18,859 nt of DNA. Origin: Candidatus Sungiibacteriota bacterium (GTDB taxonomy: Bacteria; Patescibacteria; Paceibacteria; Sungbacterales; SURF-37). The stretch covers positions 1-18,859 of the forward strand of contig JACPMF010000008.1 of assembly GCA_016186145.1 (NCBI GenBank), read 5' to 3'. Shown piece after piece: positions 1 to 7,080 of the stretch. Position 1 is the stretch's first letter, and every line of letters starts with the position of its first letter. The notes under the pieces are model-generated. The model had not been told where the DNA came from, made no database searches, and worked only from the letters and a program-made list of their open reading frames with translations. The position numbers were made by a program, and so were the translations under genes.

Positions 1-99
1 AGATAACCAACGCTCCTCTGAATTCCATCCGTCCACGCGAGGGCGTGGCGGAAGGGGGGTGTGGGGGGAATTCCGCCGCGCCCGAGCGAAATCAAACAG

Positions 100-253
100 A
101 GGCCAGCCCCGCCGCCCTGCTCGTTCAGAGCAGAGCCAAGCAAAATACACTTTTCTTTTTAGAAGAATTTTTTGGTGGCGCGCGCAAATCAGAAATTGTG
201 AAGAGTATTTTGCTTGGCGGCGAGCGTTAGCGAGCGGCGGCGGGGCGGCTTCC
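100..253. repeat. Large imperfect inverted repeat
   Basis: The arms at about 100-148 and 205-253 are largely complementary. The innermost 14 bp are perfect (GCCAAGCAAAATAC at 135-148 against its complement at 205-218), and the outer part is GC-rich with small bulges (GCCCCGCCGCC against GGCGGCGGGGC). About 56 bases of mostly AT-rich sequence separate the arms. The first 355 bases hold no credible gene. The structure could be a small non-autonomous repeat element or a strongly folded transcript. A further small hairpin (CCACGC/GCGTGG) lies at about 33-48. Confidence 0.55.
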
Positions 254-303
254 TTTGGTCAGAGATTTTTGATAAAGTAAGTTCGAGCGCAGTCGTAAAT
301 ATA

Positions 304-357
304 CTTATCGGAAATTAAAATACCCCTCTTACGACGGGTATTTTAATTTGCGATAAG
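304..357. terminator. Hairpin downstream of tRNA-Gly
   Basis: A 22-base arm at 304-325 pairs with 336-357 with one mismatch, leaving a 10-base loop. The stem is AT-rich in its middle (AAATTAAAATACCC and its complement). It lies at the 3' end of the minus-strand tRNA pair and is the likely end of that transcript, although no long U-tract follows. Confidence 0.55.
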
Positions 358-426
358 CGGGTAAGGGGAATCGAACCCCTCTCAACAGCTTGGAAAGCTG
401 TGGTAATGCCACTATACGATACCCGC
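356..426 (-). tRNA. tRNA-Gly(TCC)
   Basis: On the minus strand the acceptor GCGGGTA pairs with TACCCGC, followed by discriminator T, as is usual for bacterial tRNA-Gly. The anticodon stem ACAGC/GCTGT encloses loop TTTCCAA, giving anticodon TCC. The T arm contains GGTTCGATTCC. CCA is not encoded. The gene is 71 nt and lies 28 bp downstream of tRNA-Pro, probably on the same transcript. Confidence 0.95.
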
Positions 427-454
427 ACACTATAATAAATTTACTTATTTAAAT

Positions 455-525
455 TCGGGGTGCCGAGAATTGAACTCGGTCTACCTGCTCCCAAAGCAGG
501 CGTACTACCGGTATACTACACCCCG
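455..525 (-). tRNA. tRNA-Pro(TGG)
   Basis: On the minus strand the acceptor CGGGGTG pairs with CACCCCG, with discriminator A; a C1-G72 pair is typical of tRNA-Pro. The anticodon stem CCTGC/GCAGG encloses loop TTTGGGA, giving anticodon TGG. The T loop is TTCAATT within CCGAG/CTCGG. CCA is not encoded. It precedes tRNA-Gly in the same orientation. Confidence 0.95.
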
Positions 526-677
526 CCATGTTTCACGTTTTACACCCACGCACCAGAAAGCCGTGGGCGTAAGCCTGCGATTCCATAGTCAGTACAGCTG
601 GCTTTCGGTGCGGGGCTCCGCGCTCCGTACGTCAGTTCGGACTGATGCCACAGACGTGAGCCCGCGGAGCGCTTCGC
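526..677. other. Structured intergenic segment between yraN and tRNA-Pro
   Basis: This gap holds nested inverted repeats. Positions 549-562 (CGCACCAGAAAGCC) pair with 600-612 with one bulge. GCGGGGCTC at about 610-618 pairs with GAGCCCGC near 658-665. GCGCTCCG near 619-627 pairs with CGGAGCGC near 665-672. TCAGT-TCGG-ACTGA forms a small tetraloop hairpin near 632-645. No ORF is convincing. It may be a repeat element or a processed leader of the tRNA transcript. Confidence 0.4.
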
Positions 678-1064
678 TTAATATTCACGCTCAAATACAG
701 CATTTTCTATAGAATAGATATCTCTAATGGAGTTATCGTCATCTAGAATAACAGAAATTACATCAATTTGCCATTGCTGGTTTTCTGGTGGTTTTTTATC
801 AAACAAGTATGTTTCGCATATTCGCCTCAATTTTCTTTGTTTTTTCCAGTCAACTCGTATTTCTGGCCTGAAATTTGAATCTAGCTTGTATTTGCTTGTT
901 TTAACCTCAATAAACCTTATGGTGCCGTCTTTTTCAGCAACGATATCAATTTCACCCCAAGGCCTCTTGTAATTGTGATCTAAAATTTTAAAGCCGTGTT
1001 TCACCAAAAAAGCTGTTGATGCCTCTTCGCCTATATCGCCGAATTTTCTGCTATTTGATGGCAT
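678..1064 (-). CDS. yraN: YraN/UPF0102 family endonuclease-like protein
   Basis: The 128-aa product matches the size and motif pattern of the YraN (UPF0102) family, a PD-(D/E)XK-fold group of predicted nucleases whose biological role is poorly defined. Visible motifs are the N-terminal G-x-x-GEEAS helix (residues 9-16), then GEID at 37-40 with the catalytic Asp40, then the FIEVK strand at 51-55 carrying Glu53 and Lys55. The E/D/ExK set is therefore complete. The start is an ATG at 1064 with only a weak purine stretch upstream. It is transcribed away from gpmI and toward the tRNA pair, with the structured 526-677 gap in between. Family assignment is firm; enzymatic activity is not shown by sequence alone. 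Confidence 0.9.
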   Translation of the reverse strand: MPSNSRKFGDIGEEASTAFLVKHGFKILDHNYKRPWGEIDIVAEKDGTIRFIEVKTSKYKLDSNFRPEIRVDWKKQRKLRRICETYLFDKKPPENQQWQIDVISVILDDDNSIRDIYSIENAVFEREY

Positions 1065-1228
1065 ATAGATTAAATTCTCTGTATAAGTAAAACATGAAAT
1101 ATGCTAAAATGTGTTTACTAAATAAACCCGAATATAACTATATGCAAGAATAAAATTTGAAACAAGCATAGAATGTTTTTATTGAACAAAAAGTACGCCA
1201 GCCGACCAAGTTTCACGTTTTACTTCTA

Positions 1229-1295
1229 AACGACATATTACTTTGTATGTCGTTAATATAAATAATGTCCTTTATAACTTTTGTCGTTTATAAAG
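1229..1295. promoter_or_regulatory. Inverted repeats in the gpmI upstream region
   Basis: Two perfect inverted repeats lie upstream of gpmI: AACGACATA (1229-1237) with TATGTCGTT (1246-1254), and CTTTATAA (1270-1277) with TTATAAAG (1288-1295). The core TGTCGTT occurs three times, once inverted (1229-1235) and twice direct (1248-1254, 1282-1288). This looks like an operator or a leader fold in the yraN-gpmI divergent gap, but no known regulator is recognised. Confidence 0.35.
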
Positions 1296-1325
1296 CTCGA
1301 ACAGAAAACTTAAGTTTACTAAATT

Positions 1326-2912
1326 ATGGAGACTGAGCAAAAGCCAATTGTGTTAATCATACTTGATGGTTTTGGCATTGCTTCAGAGAATAAGGGGAAT
1401 GCTATTTCTTTAGCAAAGAAGCCTAATTTTGACTTTTTTCAAAGGAATTTTCCATTTACCACCCTTCAGGCGTCCGGCGTTGGTATTGGTCTTCCGTGGG
1501 GAGAAGCCGGTAATTCTGAAGTTGGGCATCTTACAATCGGCGCAGGGCGTATTCTCTATCACCATCTTCCCCGTATAATTTTTTCAATTCAAGATGGTTC
1601 GTTCTTTAAAAACGAGGCGCTTCTAAAGGCGATCAACCATGTGAAACAAAACAACTCCTCCCTTCATGTTATGGGACTTACTTCATCAGGGTCAGTTCAT
1701 AGTTACATCGACCATCTCTACGCTATTTTAGAACTTATAAAACGTGAAACTTTAGCCAGCGCGTTTTTACATGTCGTGACTGACGGTAAAGATGCGCCTC
1801 CGAATGAGGCGGGGAAATTTATCCCCGAACTTGAGCAGAGGATCCAGAAGGAATACCCAATGGTTAGCATTGCGTCGCTCGTTGGGAGGTTTTATGCCAT
1901 GGATAGAGACGAGAGGTGGGATAGGGTGCAAGGGGCTTATGACCTTCTTGTTGAGGGAAAGGGCCGTCAATTCTCTGATTTAGCAGATTACCTTTCCGAA
2001 TCTTACAAAAGCGGCATAACCGACCAGTTTATTGAGCCGGCATGCCGAATAGATCATACCGGCGCCCCGATCGGGAGAATCAAGGACGGTGACGCGCTTA
2101 TAATTTTTGATTTCAGAGAGGATTCTGTACGTGAAATAAGTGAGGCGTTTGTGAAACCAGGCTTTGATCTGTTTCCAAAGAGAAATCTTCAGGATTTTCT
2201 TTTAGTGACAATGACGGAGTATGAAAAAAACCTTCCGGCAATTCCCGCATTTCCTCCTTTGGAGGTTCGGTGGCCGGTTGCGCGAGTTATTTCTGAAGCA
2301 GGAAAAACCCAGCTTCACATTGCTGAAACAGAAAAGTATGCCCACGTGACTTATTTTTTCAACGGGGGCCAAGAAAAACCGTTTGCCGGCGAGGACCGGA
2401 TTCTTGTTCAAAGCGTCGCTGTGCCGCATTTTGACGATGACCCGGGAATGAGAGCTGACGAAATAAAAAACCGCATGCTCGAAAATATTGATAAATATGA
2501 CTTTTTTGTCGTTAATTTTGCAAATGCAGACATGGTCGGGCATACGGGAAATTTAGAGGCGACGGTATTGGCGGTGGAGCATCTTGATAAGGCAGTAGGT
2601 GAAATCGTTGGGGCGGTTCTTGAGTTAGGCGGTATTTGTATTATTACCGCAGATCATGGAAACGCAGAGCAAAAGATTGATTTTGTTTCCGGAAGGTCGT
2701 CAACTGAACATACGATTAATCCCGTCCCGTTTTATTTGGTCGGGAGCGCTTTTAAATTGAAAACCGAGGAGGGTATCGGAATTTTGCAAAAAGGAGGCCA
2801 GAAAATAAGCGGCATCTTGGCGGACGTCGCCCCCACAGTTTTGGAGATTATGAATTTACCAAAACCGGACGAAATGACCGGGAAGAGTTTGCTTCCCGAG
2901 TTGCTGAAGTGA
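1326..2912 (+). CDS. gpmI: 2,3-bisphosphoglycerate-independent phosphoglycerate mutase
   Basis: This glycolytic enzyme interconverts 3- and 2-phosphoglycerate with two Mn ions and a phosphoserine intermediate, in the cytoplasm. The 528-aa length is normal for the family. Seen in order: metal-binding ILDGFG (Asp14), GNSEVGH with the nucleophilic Ser64, a DGKDAPP motif (usually DGRD), GRFYAMDRDERWDR, the DMVGH metal site near residue 405, TADHGNAEQ near 440, and EHT-NPVPF after it. All metal ligands expected for the alkaline-phosphatase-fold core appear present. The ATG at 1326 follows an AT-rich leader with no Shine-Dalgarno sequence. The TGA stop runs directly into the terminator at 2912-2943. 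Confidence 0.97.
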   Translation: METEQKPIVLIILDGFGIASENKGNAISLAKKPNFDFFQRNFPFTTLQASGVGIGLPWGEAGNSEVGHLTIGAGRILYHHLPRIIFSIQDGSFFKNEALLKAINHVKQNNSSLHVMGLTSSGSVHSYIDHLYAILELIKRETLASAFLHVVTDGKDAPPNEAGKFIPELEQRIQKEYPMVSIASLVGRFYAMDRDERWDRVQGAYDLLVEGKGRQFSDLADYLSESYKSGITDQFIEPACRIDHTGAPIGRIKDGDALIIFDFREDSVREISEAFVKPGFDLFPKRNLQDFLLVTMTEYEKNLPAIPAFPPLEVRWPVARVISEAGKTQLHIAETEKYAHVTYFFNGGQEKPFAGEDRILVQSVAVPHFDDDPGMRADEIKNRMLENIDKYDFFVVNFANADMVGHTGNLEATVLAVEHLDKAVGEIVGAVLELGGICIITADHGNAEQKIDFVSGRSSTEHTINPVPFYLVGSAFKLKTEEGIGILQKGGQKISGILADVAPTVLEIMNLPKPDEMTGKSLLPELLK

Positions 2913-2943
2913 AAAACAGCCCCGGCGAGCCGGGGCTGTTTTT
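2912..2943. terminator. Bidirectional terminator between gpmI and hsp20
   Basis: A perfect 14-bp stem (AAAAACAGCCCCGG at 2912-2925 with its complement at 2930-2943) and a CGAG loop. The A-tract and T-tract flanks make it an intrinsic terminator in both directions. It starts within the gpmI stop codon and ends within the hsp20 stop codon. Confidence 0.9.
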
Positions 2944-3637
2944 ATTCACTTCTGACCCTGATTTTTTTGGTGTTTTCTCGGGGTTTTTTTGCTATTCGTA
3001 CGGTTAGAAGGCCATTTTTTAGCAACGCCTCTGTTCTTTCGTCGTCCACATCTTCCGGTAGGGCGACTGCGCGGGAGAACTTTCCCCAGTAGAGCTCCTG
3101 GGCATAAAAACGATCATGGTTCACTTCAGGCGCTCGCCTGCGCAGTCCTTTAATGGTTAGGGTGTTGTCTGCAACTGAAATTTCGACGTCTTCCGGCCTA
3201 ACGCCAGCAACTGCTGACTGGGCTACAAAGTGAGAGCCGTCATCGTAGACATCAATGGTGAGCTGACCGTCCTCACCGTCTTCGCTACCCTCATTTTCTC
3301 CCACGGATGTCGTGATCACTCGAGTGTTTCCGTCGTTTGATGTTTGGTTTGTTTGTTTTTCCTCATCAAATGAGACATCGTTGTTTTCTTCTTCGTCTGA
3401 AGCAGTTGGTGTTAAGCTTTTTTCTTCTTGTTGTTCGCTGGAGGGTTCTTCTGTTGCAATCTCCTTCACCCCCGCGAGCACGGCTTTAAAAGACGGTCTT
3501 CTGCCGCGTTGTTGTTTTGACGGTTTAGCTGCAATAACCGGTTTTGTTTCCTCGGCTTCAGGGGCGCTTTCCGCCGAGGTTTCCTCGCCGTGCATTTTGA
3601 TGGATCCGGTTATTCGTTCAAAAAATGACTTTGCCAT
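2942..3637 (-). CDS. Hsp20/alpha-crystallin family small heat shock protein
   Basis: A 231-aa chaperone of the small heat shock family, which holds unfolding proteins as oligomers. Residues 1 to about 120 are low-complexity and acidic (runs of E, S, D, Q), so probably disordered. The alpha-crystallin domain spans about 124-222, seen as the strand LTIDVYDDG, then SAVAGVRPEDVEISVADNTL, then the A-x-x-x-n-GLLTV motif (LLKNGLLTVRI). The C-terminus has a short I-x-V motif (IRV). The N-terminal arm is longer than in classical members. ATG at 3637 has GGAG about 10 nt upstream. It follows prsW on the same strand, separated by the repeat-rich 3652-3729 segment. Confidence 0.93.
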   Translation of the reverse strand: MAKSFFERITGSIKMHGEETSAESAPEAEETKPVIAAKPSKQQRGRRPSFKAVLAGVKEIATEEPSSEQQEEKSLTPTASDEEENNDVSFDEEKQTNQTSNDGNTRVITTSVGENEGSEDGEDGQLTIDVYDDGSHFVAQSAVAGVRPEDVEISVADNTLTIKGLRRRAPEVNHDRFYAQELYWGKFSRAVALPEDVDDERTEALLKNGLLTVRIAKKPRENTKKIRVRSE

Positions 3638-3651
3638 GTTTGCTTCGCTCC

Positions 3652-3729
3652 ATCAACGAATAACGAATCTCTTACGAATAATCGAATTCGTTCATTCGTA
3701 TATTCGTATCGTATTCGTAATTCGTTGAT
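3652..3729 (-). promoter_or_regulatory. CGAAT-rich inverted repeat upstream of hsp20
   Basis: Seventeen bases at 3652-3668 pair with 3713-3729 with one mismatch. The 78-bp segment contains CGAAT or ATTCG nine times, centred on the palindrome CGAATTCG (3683-3690). In the transcript, hsp20's GGAG ribosome site lies directly after the 3' arm. A heat-responsive operator or RNA thermometer-like 5' UTR is possible; both are inference. Confidence 0.45.
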
Positions 3730-3732
3730 TAA

Positions 3733-4476
3733 TTACTCTTCATCCGCCGGATTATCCCGTTTTAACCGCTCAAACTCTACAAAGACCGCAAAGGCCATCA
3801 CAAAAAGGAGGAATATAAGCATGTTAAGCGCTTGCGGTGTCGTTTCTCTTATTATGATAAAGTAGTTGAAAAAGGTATGCAATATAGCGGCGATGCCAAC
3901 CCCGAGCGCGACAAAGTGTTTTCGGTGCGGCGCGAAAAAAGAATGTGCGAGAAAGTAGCCGACGACTCCGGAAGAGAGGGCATGCAAAAGGTTCGCGCCG
4001 ATGAATCTGTTGGCGGTAAGGGCCACTCCGGATGAAAAGTCGGCTCCAAAAACCGGAATCGAAAAAAGGGCATTTTCAATCGCCGCAAAACCCAGCGCCG
4101 AGGTCATCATGTAGATCATCGCATCAATTGGCTCGTCGAACTCTTTTCTCCCGATGATAAGAATCTTGATCGCGGCATATTTTGCGTACTCTTCAACAAC
4201 GGCGATCACTAAAAAGATGGCAAAGATTGAACCGAAGATTGACGGAAGGGAATCGGTCAAAATTCCGCCGCTTGCTTTGCGGATGTCTCCGATCAAAACG
4301 AACTCCACGATAATAGAAACGAGGGCGGCAGCGACGCCTCCTAAAAAGGCTGCAAAAAGGAGCTGTTTCGGTTCCGGATGTTTGCGGTCTTCTCTAAGAT
4401 AGAAAAGCAGCCAAAGAACGGGTGGCAGGAAACTTAGGAGAACGTAACCAGCATAGGTTGATATAAGCGCGGCCAT
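3733..4476 (-). CDS. PrsW family intramembrane metalloprotease
   Basis: A 247-aa polytopic membrane protein with about seven to eight hydrophobic segments, the first at roughly residues 8-27. PrsW-type motifs are all visible: EEYAK at 95-99 (paired Glu), GFAAIEN at 129-135, a His at 166 in LLHALSSGVVGYF, and HTFFNYF at 200-206. Family members cleave membrane substrates such as anti-sigma factors; the substrate here is unknown. The start is ATG at 4476. A TATAAT-like box lies upstream on the minus strand in the gap to valS. It sits immediately upstream of hsp20, which may indicate a shared envelope or stress role. Confidence 0.88.
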   Translation of the reverse strand: MAALISTYAGYVLLSFLPPVLWLLFYLREDRKHPEPKQLLFAAFLGGVAAALVSIIVEFVLIGDIRKASGGILTDSLPSIFGSIFAIFLVIAVVEEYAKYAAIKILIIGRKEFDEPIDAMIYMMTSALGFAAIENALFSIPVFGADFSSGVALTANRFIGANLLHALSSGVVGYFLAHSFFAPHRKHFVALGVGIAAILHTFFNYFIIIRETTPQALNMLIFLLFVMAFAVFVEFERLKRDNPADEE

Positions 4477-4588
4477 GCGAATTTTATTTATGAGCCTTAG
4501 CGAATAATTATAAAATAAAGCGCAGTTTTGTAGCCAAAATTTGTTCGCCCCTCGACTAGCTCAGTCTCCAAATTTTGGACAAAGCCCT

Positions 4589-6955
4589 TTACCAGTCTTC
4601 TACAATCAATAATTTTTTATCTTTTGCCGGCAAATGCGACCAGATTTCTTCGGTCAAAAACGGCATAAATGGGTGCAGTAGTTTAAGAGAGCCGGTCAAA
4701 ATATAACAGAGCACGTTTTGTGTGCTTTCTGCCGTATCTTCTTTGTTCAGTTGCTGTTTTGCGCTTTCAATGTATTTGTCGCAAAATTCATGCCAGAAAA
4801 AGTCATATAGGTTGTTTAGGGCGTGTCCAAAATCGTATTCTTCAATATCGGCGGAGACACCCTTTTTGGTTTTTTCAAATTTTTCTATTATTTCTTTGTC
4901 AGCCGGCGTCTTTGCTACGGGTTGTTGTTGGTTGTAAGTCGTAAGTTGTAAGTTCGTGATGACGAATCTTGCCGCATTCCATACTTTGTTGGCAAATTTT
5001 TTTCCAGCAACGACATGTTCTTCCGACCATCGGATGTCTTGTCCGCCCATCGCTTGCCATATGAGTCCGAAACGAAGGGCGTCTGCTCCGTATTTTTCAA
5101 TAAGCGTCATTGGGTCAACTCCGGTGCCGAGCGACTTGGACATTCGCTTGCCTTCTTTGGTGAGGATTGTTGCGTGAATAATGACATCGGAAAATGGCTC
5201 TTTTCCTATAAAAAACATACCGGAAAAAACCATTTTTGCGACCCAAATGCTGATTATATCCCGTGCCGTTGATAAAACTTGCGTCGGGTAAAACTGTTTC
5301 AGGTCAGAGGGCTTGCCCGCCGTAGCTTTTCCGCCCGAGGCGGATCCATTTTCGGCGGAAGCGGAGGCGGGCCAGCCCATGACGGCAAACGGCCAAAGAG
5401 CGGACGAGAACCATGTGTCGAGAACGTCAGGGTCTTGCACGAATTTTGCGTCGCAAAATTCACATTTCGGTTCTTTTTCAGAAATTAAAAGTTCCTGGCA
5501 TTTCACTACGTCGTCTTCATGCCCGTTTTTTGGCACACATTTTGGTTCGTGATACCATACCGGAATTCTATGCCCCCACCAGATTTGGCGGGAAATCGTC
5601 CAGTCTTTTTCGTTTTCCAAACGGTCAAGATAAACTTTTTTCCAGCGATCCGGGTGGAATGTTACTTTTTTGCTTTTAACCGCATCGATAGCGAGGCGCG
5701 CGAGTTCCGCCATTTTTAAGAACCATTGCAAGCTTGGGATCGGCTCGATAGCTGTTGCACAACGATAACAAACGGCAACGTTGTGTTTATAGGGCTCTTC
5801 TTTTTCAAGGAAACCGTTTTGTTTTAGTTCCTCGACTACTTTTTCTCGGCATTCGCCGGCCTTAAGCCCTTCGCAAAGCGCGCCTGCCTCTTTGGTCATT
5901 TTTCCAAAAGCGTTTATTACGGTATGTCGTGGCAAGTTATGCCTTTCAGCGATTTCTGCATCCAACAAATCATGGCTCGGCGTGACCTTTACAGCACCAG
6001 TGCCGAATTCCATTTCAACAGCATCGTCGGCAACAATAGGAATTTCGCGGTTTTGGATCGGCAACATCACTTTTTCTCCTACGAAACCTTTATACCGCTC
6101 GTCTTTTGGATTTACCGCAACCGCCGCATCGCCAAGCATCGTCTCCGGCCGCGTCGTTGCAACTCTAATATGCTTGGTCTTGTCCGGGTCAAACTTATAC
6201 TTATTTCTAAACAGGGCTTCAGATGCAGATTTTGGAAGCGGTGCCCATAATTTAGCAAAGGCGTCTGTAATTTCTTTAGATTTTATAGGGTAGTAAATAT
6301 AATAAAGTTTCGTTTCAACCTCTTTATATTCAAGTTCGAGATCGGCAAGCGATGTCTGGCATCTTGGGCACCAGTTAATCACGCGTTCTGCCCGATAGAT
6401 CCACCCTTTTTCGTAGTACCGGCGGAAGGCTTCTTCAACGGCCTTTTGGTACCCCTCGTCCATGGTGAAGCGCGTGCGCGACCAATCCATTGAAGAGCCG
6501 AGCTTTTTGAACTGGCCAAGGATTATGTTTCCGTACTTCTCTTTCCATCTCCATACCTCTTCTATAAATCCCTCCTGTTTGAGGTCGTAGCGGTTTGTGC
6601 CTTTTTTCTTCAGTTCTTTCTCTACGACATTTTGTGTTGCGATGCCCGCGTGGTCGGTGCCGGGAAGCCAGAGCGCCTGAAATCCTTGCATCCGTTTTTT
6701 TCTTATCAAGATGTCTTGAATAACCGCATTTAGAGCGTGGCCGAGATGTAATGAGCCGGTTACATTAGGCGGCGGCACAACAATTGTATAGGTTGTAGGT
6801 TGTAGGTTGTGGGTTGTAGGTTTTGATAAATTGTCAGGATTATCGGCCCGAGGCTGATGCGCCTCCGGCGCAAAAACCCCCGACTCTTCCCAAAGACGGT
6901 AGATTTTATCTTCAACTTCTTTTGGGTTGTATTGCGGTGATAACTGCGTGGTCAT
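4589..6955 (-). CDS. valS: Valyl-tRNA synthetase
   Basis: Class I synthetase charging tRNA-Val, with an editing domain that hydrolyses mischarged Thr-tRNA. Seen in order: PPPNVTGSLHLGHA with the HIGH motif HLGH (70-73), the editing-domain entry TTRPETMLGD (267-276), TISRQIWWGHRIPVW, and the KMSKS-type GKRMSKSLG (602-610). The product is 788 aa, roughly 100 residues shorter than typical bacterial ValRS, and it ends soon after the anticodon-binding domain, so the C-terminal coiled-coil arm is missing. Three insertions look repeat-derived: residues 47-57 and 667-682 (NLQPTTY-like) and 529-550 (Ala/Ser/Gly-rich). The ATG at 6955 has no clear Shine-Dalgarno sequence. It diverges from the aldehyde dehydrogenase gene. 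Confidence 0.97.
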   Translation of the reverse strand: MTTQLSPQYNPKEVEDKIYRLWEESGVFAPEAHQPRADNPDNLSKPTTHNLQPTTYTIVVPPPNVTGSLHLGHALNAVIQDILIRKKRMQGFQALWLPGTDHAGIATQNVVEKELKKKGTNRYDLKQEGFIEEVWRWKEKYGNIILGQFKKLGSSMDWSRTRFTMDEGYQKAVEEAFRRYYEKGWIYRAERVINWCPRCQTSLADLELEYKEVETKLYYIYYPIKSKEITDAFAKLWAPLPKSASEALFRNKYKFDPDKTKHIRVATTRPETMLGDAAVAVNPKDERYKGFVGEKVMLPIQNREIPIVADDAVEMEFGTGAVKVTPSHDLLDAEIAERHNLPRHTVINAFGKMTKEAGALCEGLKAGECREKVVEELKQNGFLEKEEPYKHNVAVCYRCATAIEPIPSLQWFLKMAELARLAIDAVKSKKVTFHPDRWKKVYLDRLENEKDWTISRQIWWGHRIPVWYHEPKCVPKNGHEDDVVKCQELLISEKEPKCEFCDAKFVQDPDVLDTWFSSALWPFAVMGWPASASAENGSASGGKATAGKPSDLKQFYPTQVLSTARDIISIWVAKMVFSGMFFIGKEPFSDVIIHATILTKEGKRMSKSLGTGVDPMTLIEKYGADALRFGLIWQAMGGQDIRWSEEHVVAGKKFANKVWNAARFVITNLQLTTYNQQQPVAKTPADKEIIEKFEKTKKGVSADIEEYDFGHALNNLYDFFWHEFCDKYIESAKQQLNKEDTAESTQNVLCYILTGSLKLLHPFMPFLTEEIWSHLPAKDKKLLIVEDW
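4910..4957 (-). repeat. NLQPTTY-type repeat inside valS (copy 2)
   Basis: This stretch consists of GTTGTAAG- and GTCGTAAG-like units and encodes TNLQLTTYNQQQ within valS, around residues 667-682. It resembles the stretch at 6785-6817 (units of GTTGTAGG), indicating one degenerate short-period repeat family inserted twice in frame in the same gene. Confidence 0.6.
5306..5371. repeat. GC-rich repeat inside valS
   Basis: This segment encodes residues 529-550 of ValRS (SASAENGSASGG-like) and is bounded by GCCCGCC and GGCGGGC. Its core at 5327-5347, read on minus, matches 17348-17368 at 20 of 21 positions (core CCGCCTYGGGCGGA). It also shares GCCGTAGC with the repeat near 16530-16585. It is a dispersed repeat tolerated in frame. 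Confidence 0.65.
6785..6817 (-). repeat. NLQPTTY-type repeat inside valS (copy 1)
   Basis: Tandem GTTGTAGG/GTTGTGGG units encode PTTHNLQPTTY at residues 47-57, just before the conserved PPPNVTGSLHLGHA. It is related to the copy at 4910-4957. Confidence 0.65.
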
Positions 6956-7080
6956 AGATTGTTGGTGAATACTATTTCTATATTTATTGACGCGCCGGGA
7001 GAGAAGATGTTACAAATTATAATGCAATTATCGCATAAAATAAGCACTTTGAAAACTAAAAAAGAAAAAAGGAGAGACGC
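6956..7080. promoter_or_regulatory. Divergent promoter region of valS and the ALDH gene
   Basis: This AT-rich gap separates two divergently transcribed genes and must contain both starts. TATAAT reads on plus at 7018-7023 and an overlapping TATAAT reads on minus within the same ATTATAAT stretch. Matching -35 boxes are weak, so exact promoters are uncertain. GGAG at 7071-7074 is the ribosome site of the ALDH gene. Confidence 0.4.

Noticed and set aside
45..280. Two overlapping short plus-strand frames
   Set aside because: They run through a GC-rich inverted repeat, have no ribosome site and no protein-like pattern.
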